This document shows, piece by piece, positions 45,575 through 57,700 of a stretch of DNA of 64,000 bases. A program made the position numbers and the translations under genes. Each line of letters begins with the position of its first letter. Positions within the stretch are counted from its first letter, which is position 1. A model generated the notes under the pieces. It was not told the origin of the DNA. It did not search any database and saw only the letters and a list, made by a program, of their open reading frames with translations. This DNA is from Gordionus sp. m RMFG-2023. Taxonomy: Eukaryota > Nematomorpha > Gordioida > Chordodea > Parachordodidae. The DNA lies in the NCBI RefSeq assembly GCF_954871325.1, contig NC_088778.1:24103120-24167119 (forward strand), written 5' to 3'.

Positions 45575-47599
45575 CAGGCGCGTACGCAGGAATTTGGTCT
45601 GGGGGAAGGGGGGGGGATAATAAATTTTTTTGAGAAATATTATTGTTTTTTAAAAATATCAAGCATAAATTTATTAGGACTAATAACTATTCCTAATACA
45701 CAATTTTAAATTAATGTGAATTATAAAAAAATTATATGTAAAGAATCACTTAAATGACCCAAAATAGAAATTTGAATTTTTTGAGCCTTTACACAAAAAG
45801 TTTCTTAGGAATAATTGTTTTTGTATGTTATATATTTACAATGTAAAATCCAATCTTCGTTGGAAATGAGCTAATTTTTCAATTATCTCATCCTTGCTTG
45901 TCTTCAAATGCCTATGAATATTCAAAAGATCCAAACCTTTCAATCTACTTTCACATGTTGTACTTCTTGGTATGTTTTTCAGAGACCTGCAGGCCCGATC
46001 CCTGGGCCGGACAGTATTTTAATTTTTTAATATACCCGGGCCGGGCCCGAAATTTTTTTAAAAAAACACCCAAGCCGGGCTGTATTTTTTAAAACAGCCT
46101 ATATTTGAAATCGTTATTATTAGCTATAAAAATCAAAAATAAATATAATTTATTTAAAAAAATCCGGGCCGGGCCTGAAAATTTTATTTTCAAAAAAGCC
46201 GGGCTGAGCCTGTAAATTTAAAATAAAAAGCCGAGCGGCCTAAAAATTTTTTTAAAAAAAGCCGGGCCAGTCCTAAAAATTTTTTTAAAAAAAGCCGGGC
46301 CAGTCTTAAAATTTTTTTTAAAAAAAGCCGGGCCAGGCCTGAAAGTTTTTTTAAAAAAAGTCGGGCCAGGCCTGAAAGTTTTTTAAAAAAAACCCAGGCC
46401 GGGCCGTAGAAAATCTTTAAAAAAAATTCGGCCCGTGCCATGCAAATGGTACTTCTGCAGGCCTCTGTTATTCTTCTTAAAAAAGAGAGTGTTCTCTCAT
46501 TAGTTTACTAATGGGAAGAGTTTATAAACCCTTTTAATACATTGGGAATTTAATCTAATATGTGTTTGAAATAATGCAGAGCATCCATAGCATTTTTTGG
46601 GACTATATCAACTATAGTTAATCTTATAAACATAATTATTCAGCTAGTAAGGCATCATAAGATATTTTAACATCTTCATAATAAAAATCTAACAAATATT
46701 TTTTTTTCTATCACCATCTGAAAAAGGTTGGGAAGGCTTTTGTGGAAGTAATATTTGCAGATGTAAGTGCTGCATGATATATTAAAAATTCATTTATTTT
46801 GGTTATAAATGTATCTGCATCTAAGATATACTCTTCTACTGATCCTATATTAATGTTTTAACGATGAGCTTGCCTTGTTACAAGTCGAGGGAGACAAATA
46901 TTAAACACGTATAGCTCTGCTTTTGACTCAACAATAAAATATGAAATTCTTCATCAACATTAGCCCTAATTTCTTTGAGTTTTGATAAAATGCTCTCCGC
47001 TATTCTCATCTTCTTAATCAAATCAATGTCATGTTTTTGAAAGGTAATACTTAAAATAGTTGTATAATTAAATAATACATTCTAATGAGAATTAAAATTT
47101 GGAATAAGCATTGAATCCAATAATTTTCTTGCTTCTAAGGAAATATTTCTTTCAGGCCATTGTGATATTTCAGTAATAGCGAATAATTGGCTCTTCTAAC
47201 TCCTTAATAGCTGTTAGTGCTTGATGGAAGAGGCTCTATCTCGTTGGACAAGGTTGCATTTTCTTTTTCCCTGTTGGACCAGAAGTTTCAAAAATAATTA
47301 TTATTTGACTAGAAATTTGAAAATGGTAGATAAATATTATGCCACTAAAAATTTGAAAATAATAAGTAAATATTACGCCGGAAAACTTGAAATCGAAATT
47401 AATTGATAAAATAACTTATGAATATGATAATAAATGTAATAAAATATATATTTAATATGAGATACGAATAAATATTAACAAATATAAATTAATATAAACA
47501 ATAATATTTTTGAAAAATATATCCGGCATCTGCATTTTTTGGCTTTGGGGGGGAGGGGATTTGTCCCCCCTGCCCCCCCCCCCGCTGCGTACGCCAATG
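45575..47599 (-). mobile_element. hAT (ZMYM-like) element, copy 2, perfect 8-bp duplication
   Basis: Same family as 26373-28199, closely similar throughout. Termini are CAGGCGCGTACGCAGGAATT and (complement) CATTGGCGTACGCAGCGGGG, flanked by the perfect duplication CATCTCCC (45567-45574, 47600-47607). Minus-strand transposase remains are the same C-terminal half, with GC island E at the same position as island A. The N-terminal half is absent in both, so this deleted form has itself been mobilised, presumably by a transposase acting in trans. Confidence 0.85.
45980..46467. repeat. GC island E (GGGCCGGGCC type) inside hAT copy 2
   Basis: Left end CAGAGACCTGCAGG, right end (complement) CAGAGGCCTGCAGA: a 14-bp inverted repeat with two mismatches. 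Between about 46247 and 46440 a 33-bp unit (GCCGGGCCAG plus a T/A run) is tandemly repeated about five times, giving a meaningless open frame of repeated LARLFLKK. The array is about 135 bp longer than in copy 1, so it has changed in length since the hAT copies separated. Confidence 0.8.
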
Positions 47600-47607
47600 C
47601 ATCTCCC

Positions 47608-48948
47608 TCTATCAATAATTAATTTATTCACATCAAAATTTCTTAAGCTAAATGATATTTTTAATCATTTTTAATAATACAACTGCAATAGACATTTAAA
47701 ATTAATTTTCTCTTTTAAAGAAAAAAATTTTTATTTAAAAGAAAAATAAAAATATAATAAAAAATTTTATCTTCCTCCTTTATTTATTAAAAAATATAAG
47801 CATTTTTTTTATTTGCTTCCCCAATGCTTATTTTTTAAACGCAAAATTTTATACAATTCATTAGCATGATTTTCTTTTTATTTATAAAATATATACGAAA
47901 TTTTTTTAACTAAGTAAGATATACGAAGATTATATTTATTTAATTTCGTAATAAATTAAAAATAATTTCATAGGAAACGATACTTCCTTTGTCTATGGAC
48001 GCTTAATCAATATATATATATAAAATGTTTAAATTTTGGATGTTTAAATTCATAAAAAAATGTAGAACGCGATCTTAGCTCAAGAGAATACTAAAAATAT
48101 TTTTTAAAAATATTTTCTTATTGGATTAATCGAATAAATGAACATTCATTTCCTCGTCATCAAACAATGAATTTCTATAAACTCCTAGATTAAACCATAA
48201 ATGCTGAATCGTATGCAATTATTATTGAAGCCTCCCCCCCCCCTCCTTTACTCCAATATCATATTTACTATAACAGCGTGCACATAAGCAGGAAATGTGG
48301 GAGGGGGTAGGAACATTTTTTTGAAGGGGGTAGACATTTAAGGAGGGTAAACTGGGGGTCGGATATATTTATTTGGTAGTTACCAATTAAATTTTTAGAT
48401 GAGATAGGGCAAAATATTATTACTGTAAAAAATTAATACTTTTATTATAGACCTACAAACATCCACCTAATCTATTGAGATTTATGGTCATTATTTATCA
48501 GATAAAATTTATTATAATTTTCAGCTATATTTTAAATATAATTTAAAAGGGTTGGATATTCTATCAGCAAGCCGATATTCATGCCAAACAACATACTATA
48601 AGAATGCATTCAATGTAAATGAGAGAGTTTTTAATTTGATTCTTGAAAAAATAGACATTGAAAATTTTTTGATAGTTGGTAGTAGAATATTAAAATTTTA
48701 AGTTATTTATTTGAGAATTAGGGGGATACTACCATAATTAATAACGGTAATTAGTAAAATGATAATATCGCGCCCGACGGTTGCAAATTTTTTTTAGGAT
48801 AGGTAGATATAGCCTATTGAAGGGTTTACCTCCAGTAAATATCCTGAGATATAAACAGTGACCTTATTAAATTTCTGATTAGATATTTATGTTTAAAATA
48901 TTTCCTATTAAAATTTAATATCTTTATCATATGTATATCTGTGAAGGT
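47608..48948. other. Intergenic, no gene seen
   Basis: AT-rich, with a C10-type tract near 48233 and a G-rich AGGGGGTAGGAAC stretch near 48300. No coding pattern. Confidence 0.4.
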
Positions 48949-49056
48949 GGCCGAATGATTGGAAGCACTAATCCTAAAATCGGGGTTTGTGCTTTATTAG
49001 TATGTGCGTATTACGAGTACGACCAGTAAAGTCGCTACATATTGTTGTTGTTAAAA
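48949..49056 (+). mobile_element. Candidate tRNA-derived SINE
   Basis: GGTGGCCGAATGATTGGAAG resembles a tRNA D-arm with a Pol III A box (TGGCCGAATGATTGG). TAATCCTAAAATCGGGGTT follows where an anticodon arm would be, then a decayed B-box region. The unit ends in ATTGTTGTTGTT, a short repeat tail typical of SINEs. No complete cloverleaf can be folded by eye, so it is not called a tRNA gene. Confidence 0.4.
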
Positions 49057-51271
49057 GCTAATTTTAAAAGTAGCGAACTATCCCTAAAGCTAACGTTTTC
49101 AAAAAAGTATCGCACTATCGTTATCGCTTTAAAAAAATAGCTAAGGCTACTTTTCACGCTATTTTGAAATTTAAAAATAATTTTACGTATCATCTATTTC
49201 CACAAATAAAAACTGTGACTTAAATTTCAAATATTATATTATTTATTTATTTTTTATTGTATCTCAATAATTATAACATTTCCATACTGTCATCCCCAGG
49301 TCTAGAAAAAGTATAAGTTATGACTAAATAATCGTTCAACACTAACACGCAGCAGTATTAAATTTAATATATATATTTTTTTCATCAAAAATATTCATTC
49401 GAGTTTTTTTGTATTTAAAAAAATAGGGCTAAAGGATTTTCAATACTATTGAATCAATAGTATTATATCAAAAATATCAACTTTAGTGGGTGGCGTTTTT
49501 AATCTGGCATTTGTTAGTCTAAAAATATAGTAATTGTTGGAATAAAAATTATGTATGGGATAAGTGGATGATATGTTTGCCAACTTGCCAAGTAACACCC
49601 TTCAACTTTTTATCTATTGGATAAATTTCACTCAAAATTGGTTAATGTGAAAGGATTAAAATAAGTATTTAACATGTTTTGGTAAATTGTTATATATATA
49701 AAAAGATGCAGGGTTAATTTCTAGCACGCTTAATATCCATATAATAATATATAAAATATTATCATTAAATAGATGAGACTGAGAATAAAATAAAATTTTA
49801 ATATAATTATTAATTATTAATTATAATTTTTAATTTGTAATATCATCTTTGAATAATATCTTATTTTAAAGATTAAGAAATGGGCTACACATTGATATAT
49901 TACTTATAAATCATTCCTCTTTGAAAGCTACTAGTCTTGATTAAAAAAGATATTCACGAAAACATCATATTAGCAATGACGAGAATATTCCCCCCCCCCC
50001 AACCCAACCCCCTACCCACATCCCTAATAGTTACGCGCCGCCTGATATCATATATGATAATTATTATGTCATTGAGATTTATTTTAATGATTATAATAAA
50101 CTAAACCCATTATTATAAAATGAAAAACGATTAAAGAAAATAAATGGTCTATATTTATCTTAACATTTTTATTGTTATTTCATTTTAATATAGAAATATT
50201 AAAAAATTTAAAAATTTGCAAGATTTTATATCAATATAAGCCTAAGTTAGAATTACGAGAATAGAAAATGTTGCCCTTCTTGCTCCTCAAATTAATGCTA
50301 AAACAAAATACAAAAATTACATTAAAGACAAAATTAAAATCTACTTTTAATATTAATTTACCTCAATAATTCTTTAATATGATATAAAAATTATTTAAAT
50401 AATTGATAATGTTAAATGTTTGTCTAAGGTTCAAATGTTAATAGTTTTTTTTAATGAATAAAAATGATGTGAAAGGAAAATGTTTATTTATGCTAAATAT
50501 ATCAATGCTAAAACAGACGGAAAAAGTTACACGGATGATATGGGATCTGTGCAGACACCAAGCTACAAAAATCAGTATAAATCATGAACTACCGAACAAA
50601 ATCAAATATTATTTTGCATATACAATATACTTTACCTAAATATATTAAGCCACTAAAAGATCTAGATAAAACATGATAAGAATTTTGAGTAATAACGTTT
50701 TATAAATGATTAGAGTATGTATAGTCCCACTTATTATATAAAGGATTAAAAGCTATAGAAAATATGTATTTATTATTAATAAAATAATGCAGGGTTTCTT
50801 TGCTTACAAGTATTTTGATTTTGAATCTAAACTTACAATAAAATTTTAAAAATCTGTAGTAATTCTTCAAATATTCAAATTGAAAATATTGGGCAGAAAG
50901 CTATTTAACTCGTTAATATCATTATTATTTTCGTAAAATTCTAAAACCCGGGTTCGATTCGATTTTGATTGGGCCACTTAATCCTGGAACCCAAGTACTT
51001 GGAAATTATAGTTAGTTTATAAAAATTTAGCAGATAAGGTATCGGATTAATAAATAGTTTAATAAAATTTGGACGTTGTTTAATATTTAAATTTCTATTA
51101 TAAGTAGATTTTATCCCACAACATATGTTATTGATCGACATCTGACAATCATTAATAAGTTATCATTTTATTTTCTTAATTTGTAATCAAGATGTGAAGT
51201 AATCTCGTGTAAAAATGTGATGGAAAAGTTTATTCTTATTAAATTCTATCTAATTTTGCTTTACTAATTAG
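49057..51271. other. Region upstream of the TBC1D13-like gene
   Basis: AT-rich. Right after the SINE candidate, AAAAGTAGCGAACTATCCC and a run of TATCG/TAGC motifs (49060-49170) look like an end of a hAT-type element. A C10 tract lies near 49990. GGTTCGATTC at about 50950 is an isolated B-box look-alike. The promoter and first coding exon of the next gene should be here, but I cannot identify them. Confidence 0.4.
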
Positions 51272-51776
51272 AGAGGCACTATTTAAAGATATATTGTCAA
51301 AAGATATTATAGATAAAAATATTTTAGAGAGTTTATGCTTTTCAGGTTTTCTTAAACATTAATTTATAATTTAATTTATAATGTTCATAGGAATCCCAGA
51401 TGATTTTAATTTAAGGCCTAGTTGTTGGAAGGTATTTCATTGAAATTTACTTATTATATAAGTTTTTAATTAGTTACTATTAGATTACATGCCATTAAAA
51501 GTGCCAGAAAGAAATGAATCTCTTATTAACCACAGGTAATACAATTTTTATTTATTTAATAAAAAATTATTATCAAGATTCCGTTATCAAACACTCCTTC
51601 ACTCAATTATTATAGATGATAATTTTATAGATAATGAGGATAAAGATCATGTAAGATATTTATACAATATCTTAACCAAACTATTTTGTGTAGCCATTAA
51701 ATTCACATCCCAATAGTTATTGGTCTTCATATTTCAAAGACAATGAAATTTTATTGCAAATCAATAAGGATGTAAG
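51272..51776 (+). CDS. TBC1D13: TBC1D13-like exons 1-5, tightly spaced
   Basis: Five coding exons in 505 bp are separated by introns of only 42-45 bp, in contrast to the multi-kilobase introns that follow. The exon 5 donor is GTTTTT at 51777. An earlier GTAAGG at 51772 looks stronger but would break the phase and lose the Val-Arg of the DVRR motif. The arginine-finger codon itself is the first whole codon of exon 6. The exon 1 acceptor (AATTAG, ending at 51271) is my best guess. Confidence 0.85.
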
Positions 51777-54700
51777 GTTTTTAATTAATTTATAAATAAA
51801 TATTATGGTAATTGTGATTAAAAATATAACATTTTAAGCTATATATAGGGATTTGTTAATATATAAAAATTGCCTGTTTCTGACACCTTCATAATATGTA
51901 AAAATAACTTTACCTTCTTCACCTACTTTTTACAATTTTTTAAATACTAATCACTTTTAACATGTAAAACACATTTTAAAAAGATATATCAAAGTTCTAG
52001 AGAAAGTCACACCTCATAGTTAGGGACATGAAGTGAAGGGCTTTATTATAAGATAATATATATAAATGATTATACAAATTGTTTAATATTTATAATAGTT
52101 AATCTTAATAATTTTCAAAAACAATTTGATGATCAAAAATTATTTACTATACAATAAACGTTTTATATTTTATATAAATCAGAGTCCTGCAGAGTAACTA
52201 TTTGCATGAGCCAGCCCAGATTAAAAAAAAGATTTGTTTGGCCCAACCCATTTTTTATATTTCTAGCTTGGATTTTTTTTAAAAAAAATTTCTATTTAAA
52301 AAAAATTAAGATATAACTATTTGGCATTTTATGAATCATTTTTCAACAAATATGAAATCCATATTTAATGACTTTTTATATTTTATCTCCCTATTTGTCG
52401 TAAAATGAGTGAGTTTGAATCACAACAACTTCAATTTGACAGGTCGATTGTAATTCCTCATTTCCTGTCCCTCTTGTAATTTAATATAGTCTTTTATATA
52501 ATCATCAGTCAATTTTTCATCTCTCCATGGCCAGTGGCCCCTACACTTTCTGAGCGAATGAAGCAGAATACCCCCCTGAAAAGTACCCCCCCCCCTTCCT
52601 CGAAAAAATTATAATTATTTTATGACACCCATAAATTTCAAAAATAATTTCTTTGCATCAATTTTTAATATATATAAATAAAATGCAAAAAATATATACT
52701 TTATAAATATTATTTTTAAATTAGTAATTTAGATAAATTAGGGAAAGAGAAAGCGAAAGAATTTATAATTTCATCAATATTTAATTGTTTAAATAAATTT
52801 TTTTTTATTGATAATATGGTAAAATTATTGAGAAATGAATCTTTCATGGTACTACAAAGTCTTTTAATTATTTTAATTTTACTCATGACTCTTTCGGCAG
52901 TACATGAGGTTGTAGGAATGGTTAATAAATATTTATATAAAATTCTTAAATTAAGGAAAGCAGAAAAATTTAAAAGTAGACGACAATGTAAAGTAAATGA
53001 ATAGTTTTTCCAATCTGAATCGTTAGCCCCTGATTTATCAGCATCATCAGAAGAAGTTAAATAATGTATTGGTAAAAATATTTTAATTAAATAAATTTAC
53101 AATTATCAGAATCTGACAAATCTTTAGATTCTTGAACCTCTAGGTTATGAGTAATAATTACATTCCCTATTTTGGCCATCTTATAAATATTTCTAAACTT
53201 CAACATTTCTTCGAAAATTTGACTTGAATTTAAATTGTAAAATTCACAGATATCCTCGATATCTTCTTTAATAATTGATTTTTCTGCCACATTATTTGGC
53301 GTAAAAAATGATGTTTGATGTAAAAATTTTATCGAATCATCATTAAATCTTTCGTTAAACTGTATAATAATTAAATCGAGTGCAGCATAAAACACACCTA
53401 TTTTAAAGCTAAAAAAAATTTCTATATTTAATGATGAAAGTATATATACCTCCTCTCCTTTTTGGATTGTAATGTTTGAAGTTTAGAACTTTTAAAATCA
53501 AAAGGTAGATTTCTCTTCTTCATAAAATCTCGTGCCTTTGAAAAAACATCCAAAAATTCAGTGTTATTATCTATTAGATTAAAAAATAACTAAGACAATA
53601 ATTTATATTATACTTTTAAAATTAATCAAGCAATCTTTTGCCAATTGAATTTGATTTATTGCAAACCCTATATCCTTCGAAATGGTTTGCAATTTTGTAC
53701 AAGCCAAATTTGTTATTAACAATATTTTATCCAAAACACTAAGTGATAAGATAAAATCAAATTTTTATATTCTAAAGACTATAGCACTATCCATAATGGA
53801 AGTGGCAGGATCTTCAGAATCCTTTAAATTTGTTAAAGCTGCCCTCAAGGCATCATAAAGTAGAAAAAAATTTACAATAGCTTTATATGACGATCAGCTT
53901 CTAAATAAAAAAACATTTTAAATATAAATAAATAAGGTACTATTACCGAGTGGTATTATTGATGCGTAGAAATCGTTGCGATTTTTTCAGATCATTACAC
54001 TGAAATATTTTGAGTACCTCATATCTTTTTACACCATTAAAATAGATATAAATCTCATCTAGTATTCCTAGAACATTTGAAGTTCTTTAATTGATTGGCA
54101 TAATTGAACAATGATTAAATTTAATCAATGACAATAACACCAAATAAAAGCTGCCTTTGGTGCCTCTGCTCTAATCAAGGCCTGAACAATTGATTCTTCC
54201 ACTCATGTTTGAGGCGCCATCATAACTTTGCCCAATTAGGAATTCAAGGGGTAAATTCATCGAGCCAAGTTTGGACATTATATTATCCTTAATATTGAGA
54301 CCTGTGGTATTTCCCGTACAATATATGTCAATCAGTCTTTCAACAGGCTTCGGCATCTCACTATTTTCAACACATCTTAGTCAAAGCTATTGCTTCTGAT
54401 TTCGAAACATCATATGTGCCATCAACTATGATTGAAAAGCACCTGTTAAATTCAATCTCATTTTGAATTTTTTTATAACCATATTTTTCATGGTTTAATG
54501 AGAATATTTATGTTATTATATGTTAATAGATTTGCATATGATTTCGTTTTTAATCCCTTATTGTATTTCTCCCAGTACAGGTTCAGAATCTGCAATGAGT
54601 TTAATAAGGCCCGTCATATTGCCTTCTTGTAGCCTGTTCCCCAGAAGGCTTGGTTACGAGATATTAAATAACCTAGACATCTTATTAATATTCTTACGAT

Positions 54701-57700
54701 AGAACGGTTATTATCCACACATTCTTTCTGGGGTATTATAAATTGTAATATAGAATTTTTGTTGTGTGTGAAAGCTTTCCATAATCGGCCATCATATGTG
54801 TCTGTGTTCATGCACAATAATATCGCTATTAAATTTCATGATCATTAAAAGAGTCAGATATTTTATTTTTTTCTAACAACATTTTATTATTTTTGGTTAA
54901 TATTTTTTGGCATATTTTGAAATTGAAAAAATAATTTATGACAAGAAATCTCGGATAACAACCTAATTTACTAAACATCGATCTAAAATTTCCGTCAATA
55001 CATATTAAATTAATAAATAAGTCGGGGGGTGGGGTCTTATTATTACATATATAAACCAGAAATCAATTGGTTATGGATGGATGTAGCAAAACAATAAAAA
55101 AAAATTTTCAGGTATTAAAATAAAATTTTTTTTAAAAAAAGTACCCCCCACTCAAAATTTAAAAAAAATAAAAAGTACCCCCACTCAAATTTACTGAAGC
55201 AGTTGCTTCGGACCCCCCCCCCCCCCCGTTGTAGGGGTCACTGTCCATGGCAGCATGCATAATTAGCTGAATTTGAGAAAGAGAAAAAGAGTGATTATCT
55301 AATAAAAATTTTCCCTTGAAAAGTGTATTATATTTTAAATATTGAGTGTATATTTGTTGCTTTATAGATAATAATAGTAATGTTGTTAAAGGGCTCAATT
55401 TTTTAAAACGGCTAACCCATATTTAAAAAAAAATAATTACGCAAGCCTGAAGATTTTATTCCTAGATGGCCCAAAGGTTTATATATCTATAAAAATATTT
55501 TTGACTAAAATATTTGATATTTTAAAAATTGAGCCATTTAACAAAATTAATGGCAATTTAAAATATTAGGCCATAAAATATTTGCCTAGTCCAGGTATTT
55601 AAAAAATTTTTTTAGGCCCAACTTAAGTATATTTTAAATAAAAAAAATTAGGTTGGGTCTGCAGATCTCTGATAGTCATTAGGTTCTTATATAATCCTTT
55701 AAGAGGTTAAATTTGTGGGCCTTGTATCAACAAAAAATTACATTTCTTGTACTTTTCTGATAAAGTAAATTAAACTTTGTTAGATCATATAGACTAAACC
55801 TAGCTCACATTAGTTCTTGGTCTATATTCAGGTCACAAAAAGTAATACACAAATGTATATAATGTTTACTATATCCAAATTTTTAATATTATAATATAGA
55901 TGGAATTTTGGCTGGACTTGGAAATTTAAGTCAAGCCAATTTTCATTGTGCTCAAGTTTGCTATAATGAGTTTATACTTAGAACCTGGGTAAAAATAATT
56001 TTAAAAAAAACGACAACTCTTAACTTGCAAAAAAGGAAAAACCAACCTAGATTATAATAATTTGATCAGGAAAACCTGACGATAAAATTTAGCCTGTAGC
56101 TATAGAAAAATCTATTGTTGAGGAAAATTATTGGTCCAATGAATATATTTAACCAAAACCTTATTTTCAGACGTCTCTGTCCGCACATGCAGTTTTTTCA
56201 GAGGCTCACAAAGTATCCCAATTCAGAAACGCTAATTGAAGGCAAATCATTAACACAAAGGGTTCACATGTCTCTACTCAGGAACGAAAGTTTGACGAAA
56301 GAAAAATCTGGAATCATCAATGTATACCTACCTTTTTTTAAATTTTTTTTTATTCTACACACAATGAAACTCCTGACAATGATCGCTTTAACGTAGGTAG
56401 TAAACTTTTGATATTTTTTGAATGATCAGTCTTGCCCATCATAATTTACTTTTCTTATTCTTATCGAATTCAAAAATGAGGAGTTGGTAAAAACCTTGAA
56501 TCTATTTGATTTTATTAAAAACGGATAATTTTGCCAAAAGACAATTACAATTACTAGAGATACTATAAAAATAAGTAGGTCTTATAAAATTTATTATATG
56601 TTAATAAAAAGGTTAGTTGGCATGATTATTTATACGGGGGGTTTAAACGATTAATTAGGTGATCTTAAGTTTTATAAAAATATTCTGTAATTTTTCTTAA
56701 CCGATAATTATGTAAATTTGGAATATTCAATATCAATTTTTAATATTTGATTTCGATTGTGGTTTTGAATTTTATGCGAATATTAGTATATCATGAAGTC
56801 AACGATTCCCTCCTATTAATCTGAAAGCGGTCCAATGGCTGGATCTTGGCCCATCCAATCTATATCTTCCCTGTAAAAACTTAGTTATAAATAATTACAT
56901 AATTTCTTGTATAATTCAAAGTTAAGCTTACCTAACAGCAGACACCACGATTTTTCGAATAATAATTCTACCAATGAAAACGAGGATACAATCAAATGCC
57001 AACCTCATGATAAAGTATCTAACAACCATTCTTCCAAACAACTCTCGCATTTAAATTTCAAGGAATATCACTGGGAAGTTTGTCAAAGAATATTGTTCGT
57101 TTACGCCAAATTAAATCCGGGCCAAAGTTATATTCAGGTTTGGGGAAATTATTTCAAAATTATCTTATATATATATATATATTTTGCGCTCTCATGATGT
57201 TTGTTTCTATTCAAAAACAACGGAAGCTGCCATTTTGGAGCTGGTCAAACTTAGGTGATTTAACAATACTATTCAAGTGTTTTCATATCTTTTTTTAATA
57301 TTATTCAATCAAAATATATCTGAAATTTTTCGATAAAATTTTTTTTATAAAACATTTTTTAACAGGGAATGAATGAGATTTTGGGGCCAATTTATTACGT
57401 CATGGCCAATTTCAATGACGAATCCGAAAAAAGTAAACTCATGAATTTTGTTTATGAGAAATGCTCTACAATATAAAAAAAATCTTCAAATATTTTTGAT
57501 CTCTAAATAAAGATAAAAAAATGGAATTTTTTTTGAGAATTGCTCAGGCAGGATTCTTAATTATTTCCCATCTTTTTTATCCCAGTTTGATAGGCTTTCT
57601 GAAAATCACAAGCATTGTTCTGCTTTCTCATCATCCTCTACTATCATCGAATATTTATCTCTATCTGATAGTTTTGTTAAATTAGCTCGATTTGAGCCGA

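Larger units (their letters stand above)
52180..55673. repeat. GC island F, split by nested elements
   Basis: The left end CAGAGTCCTGCAGA and the complement of the right end CAGAGATCTGCAGA match at 12 of 14 bases. Left part 52180-52300: GCCAGCCCAGATT and GGCCCAACCC with T/A runs. Right part about 55575-55673: AGGCCATAAAATATTTGCC, TTTTTTTAGGCCCAAC and GGTTGGGTC. The middle is taken up by the hAT element and a MITE, so this island is older than both. Confidence 0.6.
51777..56170. other. Intron 5 of TBC1D13-like gene
   Basis: 4.4 kb, filled by a GC island (52180-55673) that contains a hAT element (52532-55243) and a small MITE (55379-55553). The remainder (51777-52179 and 55674-56170) is AT-rich with nothing recognised. 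Confidence 0.7.

Noticed and set aside
46190-46441. Open frame with repeated LARLFLKK
   Set aside because: The 33-bp repeat unit is a multiple of three, so any stop-free unit stays open; it lies inside a GC island within a broken transposase.
50454-50639. 61-codon frame upstream of the TBC1D13-like gene as its first exon
   Set aside because: No similarity to the expected N-terminus and no clear junction to exon 1.
50945-50975. B-box-like GGTTCGATTC as part of a tRNA gene
   Set aside because: No A box or foldable acceptor stem at a suitable distance.
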